Origin: Nitrospira sp.
Lineage (GTDB): Bacteria > Nitrospirota > Nitrospiria > Nitrospirales > Nitrospiraceae
Reading direction: 5' to 3'
DNA: 64,000 nt
Assembly: GCA_029194725.1 (NCBI GenBank)
Contig: JARFXQ010000012.1
Coordinates: 62,001 to 126,000, forward strand
In this document: in pieces, positions 53,311 to 60,951 of the stretch
Position numbering within the stretch: the first letter of the stretch is position 1
Layout: every line of letters begins with the position of its first letter
Program-made: the position numbers and the translations under genes
The notes under the pieces: generated by a model
The model's input: only the letters and a program-made list of their open reading frames with translations
Told to the model about the DNA's origin: nothing
Database searches by the model: none

Positions 53311-54230
53311 GATAATGACTCTGTTACCTGTCTAAAAGTAAATCCCAGAAGTCCTTTTGCAAACCTGCGGTGTCGTGCATCCATCACGTGATCCGGCACA
53401 CGATCCACGAGGGAGAGTATGCGATCAAGGCCGACATTCTGCAACATTTTCCCCCATGGTTGGAAGTACCGAGGCCAGGCACGGGTCGCCACTTCCACGA
53501 GTCTCAACGGATTTGCACCATGTGAGTCTGTCGGTTTGATAAAAATCGCCCCGCGCCCGCGCGCTGCATACCATTCAAAGCGATCAGGCTCCCGCAACCA
53601 TCGGTCGACCTTCTCCACAGGCTCGTTTCGTCCCAACGACGAAGCATGATCGAAGGTTGGAGCCACTCGATGGACATACGTTCCATCGAACGAACGCAAT
53701 CGCAGCATCGCCCAGTTTTCATGATGCCGGTCGGTGTTGAGAATCAGGGCATCCAACGTGACGAAGCCGACGAGTTGATGAAAGGCCGCCTCTCGTTCAT
53801 CACGATCGGGAATGACGGCAAGAACAGCCTTGGCGATATTTTCGATGGTATGGTCCGGCTGTGCTCGACGTCCTGCCCGGTCATACCCCAACACCGCTCC
53901 CGCCAGGAGATCATTGCCATGAATCAACTCGGTGCCGGGACGGGACAGCTCGGCGAAGCGTCGACTGATACAGCCTACCGCCCCATCGAGCGTAGCCAGA
54001 TCGACACGTGCGTGAGGAATCTGCAGCAGATCGGCCAGTTCAGCGGCGATCTTTTCCGCCCAATGTTCTCCCGTAACCTCACCATTGCTCAGCCGCGCAT
54101 GCTTAAAGAGCCACGGCGTCGAATCAGCGCCCACCTGCACCCAGCCCTTCCGCTTACTCCCCATTTCTTCAGTGGCAAGCACATCCTCTTTACGGAGAGG
54201 GATGATGCGATATGGCTCAAGGTCGGGCAT
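53307..54230 (-). CDS. HipA-like kinase lacking N-terminal subdomain
   Basis: 307 residues matching the catalytic part of HipA-type Ser/Thr kinases: ATP-binding Lys in WLFKHARLS (K43), helix EHWAEKIAAELADLL, catalytic loop LNTDRHHENWA (D167, N172), metal Asp in PTFDHASSLG (D194). The usual HipA N-subdomain 1 is absent and appears in the next gene instead. Full HipA phosphorylates glutamyl-tRNA synthetase, HipT tryptophanyl-tRNA synthetase; the target here is unknown. Gene order and overlap (5 nt after hsdS, 4-nt overlap with the next gene) make it part of the RM operon. Confidence 0.85.
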   Translation of the reverse strand: MPDLEPYRIIPLRKEDVLATEEMGSKRKGWVQVGADSTPWLFKHARLSNGEVTGEHWAEKIAAELADLLQIPHARVDLATLDGAVGCISRRFAELSRPGTELIHGNDLLAGAVLGYDRAGRRAQPDHTIENIAKAVLAVIPDRDEREAAFHQLVGFVTLDALILNTDRHHENWAMLRLRSFDGTYVHRVAPTFDHASSLGRNEPVEKVDRWLREPDRFEWYAARGRGAIFIKPTDSHGANPLRLVEVATRAWPRYFQPWGKMLQNVGLDRILSLVDRVPDHVMDARHRRFAKGLLGFTFRQVTESLS

Positions 54231-54235
54231 GAAGC

Positions 54236-55408
54236 TTAACAGGAGAGTGGAATCTGCCCTGACAGCAGCCGCGGGAGCAGCAGGTCGCGGGTGCAGCGGA
54301 GGTTTTCGATGGTCTTTCTCAAGGCGCAGGTTTGGGCAAGCATAGCCCCTGCAATCTCTTGGAATTTCCCTTGAAGAGGTCGAGGCGGAATCCGCGTTTC
54401 TAGGCCATGAATGTCATTGCGGTTTAGTGTGGGAACCGCTGCACCAGAATTGAAGTGACTGAGGTCTAGGTCGGAAAGTAGATAGTAGGCGAATAATGGT
54501 TCAGACTTCCGAAACTCTTTCACCCAGAGGGTAGTGTTCAGAGGCCAGAAATCCTCCTGCACATAGATCACATTACCGATCGTCCCAGAACGACCGGTAA
54601 CTATGCCAGGTGCCTTCACCTTTGCATCATTGTGGGAGCCCACGACGCCCGTGGCAGCATAAACTGGAACAAGCCCGTCTACGCGCTGCCTTTTGGACAA
54701 ATCAAATCCACGCTGCAGAACAATAACATCATCTAATCGCCCCACCTTCCAACCTTGAGGGATGAGGCCGAGGGAGGAGGGAACCATTTTGACTTTGTCG
54801 TGGCCGGGGAAGCGGAAGTTGACGAACCACTCGCGGTAGAGGAATCTGGCCATCTCTTCCAGGTTCTTGATACGCCGCTGGTTGTTCTCGATCAGTTCGT
54901 CGTAGGCCGACAGGATGCCCGCGATTCGACGTTGGATAGGAAGAGGTGGAACTTGAACGGGAAATTCAGGAAACTTCGACAGTGGAATGCGGTCTACAGT
55001 CGAGCCAGCGAGCAAGTTATTTGTTATGACGGCCTGCCATTCTTTCGTAAAGAAGTAGTAGAACAGAAAACGGGTATCGACTTTTGTGGCGTCTGGGCGG
55101 ATTAGTGCCATGCGGCGGCCGAGACAGCCACGGAAGCCTGTTGGAACGATCGCGTATCGATTGAGAGTTGCTTCGTATGTAAAAACAAGGTCGCCCGCCT
55201 GCGGTTCTACTCGACGGGTCCATGCTGGGAAATCTTCTTCGGCAATATGCCGAATATCTGACAAATCAAGCCTTCCATCTTCGGTCACGTTTTTTATGCC
55301 GAGGAATACAGGGCCATTGTCGGAAGGCTTAGGCGTGGCATGAGGCCCATCATAGAGCCCCTCGTAAAGCTCTTTGATTGGTACTTTCTGCAAGACGGAA
55401 CCCTTCAC
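54236..55408 (-). CDS. hsdS: Type I restriction-modification specificity subunit HsdS
   Basis: 390 residues with two target-recognition domains split by a conserved helical spacer (PLPIQRRIAGILSAYDELIENNQRRIKNLEEMARFL, spacer near residues 150-190) and a second helix set at the C-terminus. It sets the bipartite DNA sequence recognised by HsdM and HsdR. GTG start 2 nt after the hsdM stop. The two TRDs differ, as expected for an asymmetric site. Confidence 0.94.
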   Translation of the reverse strand: MKGSVLQKVPIKELYEGLYDGPHATPKPSDNGPVFLGIKNVTEDGRLDLSDIRHIAEEDFPAWTRRVEPQAGDLVFTYEATLNRYAIVPTGFRGCLGRRMALIRPDATKVDTRFLFYYFFTKEWQAVITNNLLAGSTVDRIPLSKFPEFPVQVPPLPIQRRIAGILSAYDELIENNQRRIKNLEEMARFLYREWFVNFRFPGHDKVKMVPSSLGLIPQGWKVGRLDDVIVLQRGFDLSKRQRVDGLVPVYAATGVVGSHNDAKVKAPGIVTGRSGTIGNVIYVQEDFWPLNTTLWVKEFRKSEPLFAYYLLSDLDLSHFNSGAAVPTLNRNDIHGLETRIPPRPLQGKFQEIAGAMLAQTCALRKTIENLRCTRDLLLPRLLSGQIPLSC

Positions 55409-55410
55409 AC

Positions 55411-57021
55411 TTAGCTCTCCAAAATCTCCGCCACATTTCGGGCAATCGTTTGTTCAAGCTCCCGGGCTTGGGCGTTCAAGGTTTCAAGTTCTTCATTTAG
55501 CGTTTCGAGCTGTTCCTTAAAGTCCTCGTCACTGACTTCCTCGCCAGTCGCCACGCCGACGTAGCGACCTGGATTCAGGCTCCATCCCTGCGCTTCGATT
55601 TCTTTGATGCTGGCGGCTTTGCACAGGCCTGGCACATCAGCAAACTTGAGCTTCTTGCCGAAGACTTTCTTCAACTTAGCTTCGGCTTCCGCTCCGCCGA
55701 GGGTGAAGTCCGGTTCTTCGCCTCGATACAAACGAACCACGTTGGCTAAGAAGCCGATTTGGCCTTCGGTCCAGTCACGGTGGGCCCGATCCACTTGCCG
55801 ATAGATATGCCTTGCATCCAGGAAGAGCACCTTGTCCGCGCGAGGCATCTTCTGCTTGCTCTTGTCGAGAAACCAGAGGGTGCAGGGCAACGTGACGGTG
55901 TAGAACATGTTCGGTCCGACGGCGACCATCACATCTACCGCGTGGGCTTCGATGAGCTGCTTGCGGATCTCCTGCTCGGAAGAGCGCGCGTCGGAGGCGG
56001 AATTGGCCATGACGAACCCACCCCGGCCATTCGCGCTCAGCGTGGAATAGAAGAGCTGAATCCAGAGATAGTTGGCATTGTCCGTACGTGGCATGCCGAA
56101 AGGATAGCGGCGGCCTTTGCCGACCTCAGCCTCCAGTCGCTCCTTATCGACGGCGTTCACGTTGAACGGTGGATTGGCGAGGACGAAGTCGAACTTGCCT
56201 GTGCTGTTGTGCAGATCCTCATAGTAGGTGATGGCTTCTTTGATGTCTCCTTCCAGGCCGTGCATGGCGAGGTTCATGCGGCAGAGGGCGACGGTAGCTG
56301 CGACTTTCTCCTGTCCATGAATGGCGAGTTCGGAGGACGGATTCTTCTTGTGTTCGGCCACGAAGCGGGCGCTCTGCACGAACATGCCGCCGGAGCCGCA
56401 GGCCGGGTCCAGGATGCGACCGTGAAACGGCTCCAACACTTCCACCAACAGGCGCACGATGCTGGAGGGCGTGTAGAACTCGCCGCCTTTTGAGCCTTCT
56501 TCGCGGGCAAACTCGCCGAGGAAGTATTCGTAGATGCGACCGAAGGCGTCGTAGTCGATGGTGGCCGGAATCTCGGAGACGCGCTTCAGGAGTTCTTTCA
56601 GCAGCGTGCTGGTGAAAATTTCGTAGGTCTTGGGCAATACGCCGGCGAGCTGAGGATTGTGCTTTTCTATGTCGTGCATCGCTTCGTTGATGGCCTTGCC
56701 GGCATTGGCACCTTCCGGCAGGTGTAGGAGTGTGTCGAAACGGACGTTCGGCGTGAGATACAGCACCCCTTCGGCATGGTAGGCGGCCGGTTCGTCCACG
56801 CGCGAGCCGTGGCGGGACGACGAGGCCATCTTCTCCAGACCGGCCCGAATTTTTGCGAAGCGGACATCAGCGAACCGGAGGAAGATGAGCCCAAGAACCG
56901 GCGTTGAGTATTGCGCCGATGCCAGGCCGCTATTGGCCCGGAGCTGATCGGCGGCATCCCACAGCCGCTTTTCCAGCGCATCCGTCGCAGTGTCTTTCTC
57001 GAAGGGAGCGACCCAGAGCAT
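55411..57021 (-). CDS. hsdM: Type I restriction-modification methyltransferase HsdM
   Basis: 536 residues of N6-adenine methylase. The N-terminal helical HsdM domain ([17 protein letters not shown]) is followed by SAM motif [10 protein letters not shown] (205-214) and catalytic NPPF (283-286). The C-terminus is a coiled coil ([21 protein letters not shown]) for contact with HsdS. First hsd gene on the strand, 68 nt after the zeta-like toxin gene. HsdM alone with HsdS methylates hemimethylated sites; with HsdR it forms the restriction complex. Confidence 0.97.
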   Translation of the reverse strand: MLWVAPFEKDTATDALEKRLWDAADQLRANSGLASAQYSTPVLGLIFLRFADVRFAKIRAGLEKMASSSRHGSRVDEPAAYHAEGVLYLTPNVRFDTLLHLPEGANAGKAINEAMHDIEKHNPQLAGVLPKTYEIFTSTLLKELLKRVSEIPATIDYDAFGRIYEYFLGEFAREEGSKGGEFYTPSSIVRLLVEVLEPFHGRILDPACGSGGMFVQSARFVAEHKKNPSSELAIHGQEKVAATVALCRMNLAMHGLEGDIKEAITYYEDLHNSTGKFDFVLANPPFNVNAVDKERLEAEVGKGRRYPFGMPRTDNANYLWIQLFYSTLSANGRGGFVMANSASDARSSEQEIRKQLIEAHAVDVMVAVGPNMFYTVTLPCTLWFLDKSKQKMPRADKVLFLDARHIYRQVDRAHRDWTEGQIGFLANVVRLYRGEEPDFTLGGAEAEAKLKKVFGKKLKFADVPGLCKAASIKEIEAQGWSLNPGRYVGVATGEEVSDEDFKEQLETLNEELETLNAQARELEQTIARNVAEILES

Positions 57022-57089
57022 AGGCAGCCTTTATAGAAGGTCATTTTGGTGGGGCAGTGTACCTGAAACCGGCAAATAGCTCGACCCCA

Positions 57090-57779
57090 TCAGATGGACC
57101 AGTGGGGCGCTCCCTTGTCCCCATTACCCTTCCGATACAGGTGGTTCAGCTTGAGGGCTGCGGCGACGATCGGTTTAGCCCAGGTCGGCGTGGATGCCAG
57201 GTCCGGCGGGGCGAGGATTCTGCCATGCTTCATATGCAGCACCGACTTCAGTTTCGGTGTTCGGGCTGCTGCGTGGTCTGCGTCCACGCTGTTGTCGTAC
57301 ATGTACAGGGTGGTGAGGCGCGGGCGCAGTGCTATGAGGTTGAGACGACTATGTTCGTAGCGCCGATGAATGTCGTGCGCTGGGATGTCGTGCCCACCTC
57401 GGCTGACTCGCGCCCGCACACGTGCTATGTGCAATTCCGGGCTCGATAGTCCCACGTACCAGACATGCACCTCGATGCCCTGTTCGGCTGCTTGTGCAAG
57501 GAGGCTTGTGATGGTTTTCTCGCCGAGGGTGGTCTCGAAGGTAAAGGCCAGGTGCTTTTCGATCGCCCACTTCAACAGCCTCACGCCTTGGCGCCAAGCT
57601 GCACCGTTGGCCTCTGCCTGTGTTAGAGCAGGGTCTTTCTCTCTGAGGGCGCGGGCTGCTTCGTCCGGATTGAAATACTCGCCTCCGTGTTGACGGACAG
57701 CCGTACCGCCGATGCTACTCTTCCCCGCCCCATTGACGCCGGCCAGCACATGAATGCGTGGGCGGCGGGAAGCGCTCAC
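57090..57779 (-). CDS. Zeta-toxin-family P-loop kinase
   Basis: 229 residues. Walker A AGVNGAGKSS (13-22), then FNPDEAARALRE and FETTLGEKT, all typical of zeta/PezT-like kinases that phosphorylate UDP-N-acetylglucosamine and block cell-wall synthesis. Its GTG start overlaps the stop of the Phd-type gene upstream (GTGA), giving the antitoxin-first order. Other P-loop kinases share this fold, so the substrate is not certain. hsdM follows by 68 nt on the same strand. Confidence 0.87.
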   Translation of the reverse strand: MSASRRPRIHVLAGVNGAGKSSIGGTAVRQHGGEYFNPDEAARALREKDPALTQAEANGAAWRQGVRLLKWAIEKHLAFTFETTLGEKTITSLLAQAAEQGIEVHVWYVGLSSPELHIARVRARVSRGGHDIPAHDIHRRYEHSRLNLIALRPRLTTLYMYDNSVDADHAAARTPKLKSVLHMKHGRILAPPDLASTPTWAKPIVAAALKLNHLYRKGNGDKGAPHWSI

Positions 57780-58174
57780 GTGTGCGCAGCAGCGGAGCGG
57801 CGCCGTGCTCGTTTGCGCGCCGGTGAGCGATGCCTTTGGGCCGCCGTGACTGCGACGCGCCCAAGTTCCCCTGGAGAGGCGTTGAAGGCGGCCTCTACAC
57901 CCTTCCGCACTTGCCTCGTCTGCATGCGGGCCAGCGATTCGTCGAACTGTCCGTTCAGATCGTCCAGCGAACGGCTGCGTTCTTTTACGAGCGATTCGAA
58001 TTCTGCAAGCGAGAGGAGCACGGCCTTGGGCCTGTCGTGACGGGTAATGGCGACCGCGCCGCTCTGCAGCGCTTTCTCTAGGATCGCCCCGAACTCGTTC
58101 TTGACCTTCGTGGCCGCGACGGCGGAGACGTCTATAAGTTCTCCACGGCTGTTTCTGAATGTGAGCTTCGACAT
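57776..58174 (-). CDS. Phd/YefM-type antitoxin
   Basis: 132 residues from ATG 58174. The Phd/YefM DNA-binding core is clear: IDVSAVAATKVKNEFGAILE...AVAITRHDRPKAVLLSLAEFESL. The C-terminal part is highly basic (RHRSPARKRARRRSAAAHT) and is not the usual toxin-binding tail, so it may fit a zeta-type kinase. A TGTACA hexamer lies in its promoter, the core of YefM operators. Pairing with a zeta toxin (rather than YoeB or Doc) is less common. Confidence 0.85.
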   Translation of the reverse strand: MSKLTFRNSRGELIDVSAVAATKVKNEFGAILEKALQSGAVAITRHDRPKAVLLSLAEFESLVKERSRSLDDLNGQFDESLARMQTRQVRKGVEAAFNASPGELGRVAVTAAQRHRSPARKRARRRSAAAHT

Positions 58175-58192
58175 GATGTCTCGAAAGGAACC

Positions 58193-58239
58193 AATAATTA
58201 TTACAGCCAAGTTGTACATATCAGCTATTTATCGGTCAA
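58193..58239 (-). promoter_or_regulatory. Promoter and likely operator of the Phd/zeta pair
   Basis: On the minus strand TTGACC (58239-58234), 17-nt spacer, TACAAC (58216-58211). TGTACA (58213-58218), the hexamer known from YefM-YoeB operators, covers the -10. A second palindrome AATAATTATT lies at 58193-58202 near the start of transcription. Autorepression by the antitoxin is the expected outcome. Confidence 0.5.
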
Positions 58240-58466
58240 GTGCGTGCAACCCGTGAACGCGTGGACCGTTACGAACCACTGTCGGGCGGCTCTCACGAGG
58301 TGACGGCTTCTTAATCGAGAACAACACGCACGAGAGAAGAATGAGATCGAATCTTGAATCGTGCCACCCATTTTTCTGATCGCCGGACAGGTGCTCGGGT
58401 CTGCTACTGGACAGCCGGCGACAATAGACGCTAGGCTGAAGCATAATCTAAACGAGTAGGTGGCCC

Positions 58467-58568
58467 ATGCCTGGAATGTTCGGTGCCCATCCTCCGCTCA
58501 TGTTGATCGCTATCGCGATTGTCGTGATAGCGGTTGTGGTGTTCGCCCTTATGACGGCAGGTTATTGA
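58467..58568 (+). CDS. Possible 33-residue single-span membrane peptide
   Basis: A frame of 33 codons encodes MPGMFGAHPPLMLIAIAIVV followed by a hydrophobic run and MTAGY. A GTAGGTGG lies about 5 nt upstream. It is almost wholly a membrane span, like many small membrane peptides. It could also be chance; no partner is seen. Confidence 0.35.
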   Translation: MPGMFGAHPPLMLIAIAIVVIAVVVFALMTAGY

Positions 58569-58910
58569 TGGATGAGTGATTGGACAGAAGTGCGGGGGTA
58601 TCGATCGCTCCACAAAAACAAGAAGAGGCACCGGAGTGATTTTCAAGGATCCAAACCGAATCGAGTAGTGAACCCTGTGCGGTGGGAACTTCTCTGCCCG
58701 TCGCGGTTCAAGCCTGTTACAAACGCATTACAAAGAGCGTGACGCCGATGTGATGCGCGAAGCGCTTCAGAGGAAGTATGCTGAACACCAGGCTGCCTGT
58801 ATGAGATGTAAGAAATGTGTTTACCGGAGCTCAGGTACGCAGTAGTTTGGTGAAGCAACCAGTTGATCCGAGGGCCTTGTTGGGCAATTCGTCGATAGGG
58901 AGGTTTATGA
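58569..58910. other. Intergenic region, no gene seen
   Basis: About 340 nt before the PEGA lipoprotein. Short frames only, no RNA gene, no good hairpin noticed. Confidence 0.45.
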
Positions 58911-59306
58911 ATGAAGAATGAAGGGCGGTTGTGGGCGGTCTGTCGCCGAGCCATTGCGTCGTTAGCGCTCGTTACCTTCAGTGGCTGTTCTTTTTTCGCT
59001 CCATCGAAGCAGACCATACTGGTGACGTCGTCACCTGAAGGAGCGAAGGTACTTGCCGGAGGGCAAGCGGTTGGTCAAACACCGGTTCAGTTTGAGGCTC
59101 ATCGAGGCGATAATCTTTTAATAGAAGTGCAAAAAACTGGGTATCAAACGCAATATCGCACGACATCCCGCACACTGAGCTCAGTGGGGATCCTCGATGT
59201 CGTTGGTGGTTGTTTTCTTCTCCTCCCCTTAATCGGCCTGTTATCATCCGGTGCCTGGAAACACGATCCTGATAAGTATGGGATTATCCTCGAGCCAGAG
59301 AGGTGA
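58911..59306 (+). CDS. PEGA-domain lipoprotein
   Basis: 131 residues. Lipoprotein signal with lipobox FSGC; then a PEGA domain (TSSPEGAKVLAGGQAVGQTP, then VEVQKTGYQT-like strand); then a hydrophobic stretch (FLLLPLIGLLSSG) that may re-enter or cross a membrane, and a short polar tail. AGGGAGG lies 7 nt before ATG. PEGA domains occur in surface and envelope proteins; the function is unknown. Confidence 0.82.
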   Translation: MKNEGRLWAVCRRAIASLALVTFSGCSFFAPSKQTILVTSSPEGAKVLAGGQAVGQTPVQFEAHRGDNLLIEVQKTGYQTQYRTTSRTLSSVGILDVVGGCFLLLPLIGLLSSGAWKHDPDKYGIILEPER

Positions 59307-59491
59307 TGCTCAATGCTCAGTAGCGGGAGGCACGAGGTCGTTAAGTATCGAGGTCGGATTCTTACACAGCCTGGTAGGCGTCAATCTATATCTGATGGAA
59401 CAGGGAAGTCTGTCGAGACATTGAACGGATGAGAGATTAGGACGGCAGCGAGGGTCTATCGGACACCTCCCGGATCCCATAACCTGTTCCA

Positions 59492-60256
59492 TTATCCAAC
59501 TATTGACCGGGTATCTACTTCTAACCGGCGGACCATTTCGCAATAGAAGGTATCGGCCAGCCGCTCCAGATTCACGCAATCCGCTTGATTGTAGCCGAGC
59601 AGCCTGGCTCTGGCTTCCTCATCATGACCCTGTCGCCATCGATTCCACAGCAGCAGCGCATCATGACCATTCAAGCCCTGCAGATCAGACGCGCGAGCAA
59701 TCTCCAATTGCGTTTCAATCGACTTGAGTCCGCCACGGTACCCGAGCTGCCGGCCCAGGAAACAGAGGTCGATGTGGGGTTGATCCAATGGCAGGCTAGG
59801 AAACTGCGCCAACAACATCGGCACATCGAACGTCGTCCCGCAAAACGTCACCAGTAGGTCGTACTGCGACAATTCATCCGCAACCTGCCGCACATTCAGC
59901 GACTCGCCGCGAACGAACGAGGTAAACCGGCCACGGCCGAAGCACCCTACGACGGTGATCTGTCCGAACGAATCGGTTTCGATGTCCAGATACACAGCCC
60001 GCTCGCGGAGCCATTCGTAGAGTCGCCATTGCTCTCGCCGAGGCAGGACTACGCCGAAGTAGCGTGCATCGTCTCGCGCATGATGTACTTGAGCTTCCGA
60101 GATACCATCGTCATACAGCGCCTTCCTGCCTGCGCTGATACCCCGAATGGAGGGAGCGATGAGGAAATCCGACCACGTGGTCATCCCTTCCCGCCACAGT
60201 CGCCGTTCCGTGGTACGTCCTACCCCTGGAAGCAAGCAGAAGGTAGATGTGATCAT
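59492..60256 (-). CDS. YprB-like ribonuclease H-fold exonuclease
   Basis: 254 residues. The RNase_H_2 (YprB) exonuclease core shows AVYLDIETDSFG (metal Asp/Glu), FCGTTFDVPML (Asp), HIDLCFLG and LGYNQADCVNLERLA (Asp). The first 80 residues contain a helix-hairpin-helix-like phrase (LLPGVGRTTERRLWREGM), fitting DNA binding. It resembles 3'-5' exonucleases of the DEDD class; substrate unknown. Stands alone. Confidence 0.83.
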   Translation of the reverse strand: MITSTFCLLPGVGRTTERRLWREGMTTWSDFLIAPSIRGISAGRKALYDDGISEAQVHHARDDARYFGVVLPRREQWRLYEWLRERAVYLDIETDSFGQITVVGCFGRGRFTSFVRGESLNVRQVADELSQYDLLVTFCGTTFDVPMLLAQFPSLPLDQPHIDLCFLGRQLGYRGGLKSIETQLEIARASDLQGLNGHDALLLWNRWRQGHDEEARARLLGYNQADCVNLERLADTFYCEMVRRLEVDTRSIVG

Positions 60257-60562
60257 GTTTCATCTATCACAAATACATGAGACGATTTCAATGCCTATCA
60301 GTCAAAATTGAAAAACGGGCCACCGCGTTCGCTTACGACCTGTTCGGCATGTGCAAGTGCTTGTAGAACTCCGGCGACGGCAGTACCACGAGAAACCGCC
60401 GCATCGCTTGCTCAGCTTGTGTCCCACCTCCACAGGAAATCCTCCACTATCATGTGCATAAGTGACGGACATACTGGTACACTGATCGGAGACAGCACCG
60501 AGTAGATCTCGCATACACTCATACTGCTCATGTGCGAACCGTCCCCCACGAAGAGAGGAAAG
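60257..60562. other. Divergent intergenic region, no gene seen
   Basis: About 305 nt between the nuclease gene and a small membrane protein gene. A frame on the minus strand here (60302-60760) is antisense to the next gene and shows no family features. Confidence 0.45.
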
Positions 60563-60859
60563 ATGGCCATGGACCGGCTTGTGCTGGGAGTACTGGGCGC
60601 TCTCATTTTTCTGGTCATGAGCGTAGTCAGCCTGCACAATTCCGTTCTTGCGCTTCCGCCCGTTCAAGGAGAAATTGTCTCCATGACGGCCGGTGTTCCA
60701 GGAACGATGGTCATTCGAGACGACAAAGGGCAACTCCATATTCTGAACCTCACGCAACAAACTCAGCTTGGTGCTCAGTTTAAGGTTGGTGACAAGGTGC
60801 TGGCCTTCTTCAGCCCATACGGCGTGAGCGCTGTTCAGCTCCAGAGTGGAAATCGTTAG
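60563..60859 (+). CDS. Small membrane-anchored or secreted protein
   Basis: 98 residues from ATG 60563 (GAGAGGAAAG before it). One hydrophobic segment (LVLGVLGALIFLVMSVVSL) at the N-terminus, then a small beta-rich domain (VQGEIVSMTAGVPGTMVIRD, VGDKVLAFFSPYGVSAVQL). The pattern resembles small OB/SH3-like barrels. No family recognised. Confidence 0.72.
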   Translation: MAMDRLVLGVLGALIFLVMSVVSLHNSVLALPPVQGEIVSMTAGVPGTMVIRDDKGQLHILNLTQQTQLGAQFKVGDKVLAFFSPYGVSAVQLQSGNR

Positions 60860-60951
60860 CCCGGCTCGCTGTCGCGATCGCGACTACATCCTACGGGCAA
60901 AAAGCTTTTGTCAGGCGCAGGTCGTCTCGCGGGCGATATTTGGATAGCCCA

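Noticed and set aside
49333-58239. Whole RM/toxin-antitoxin block as a recent genomic island
   Set aside because: No integrase, tRNA edge or flanking direct repeats seen, and base composition by eye does not differ clearly from neighbours. It may still be acquired, but the sequence here does not show it.
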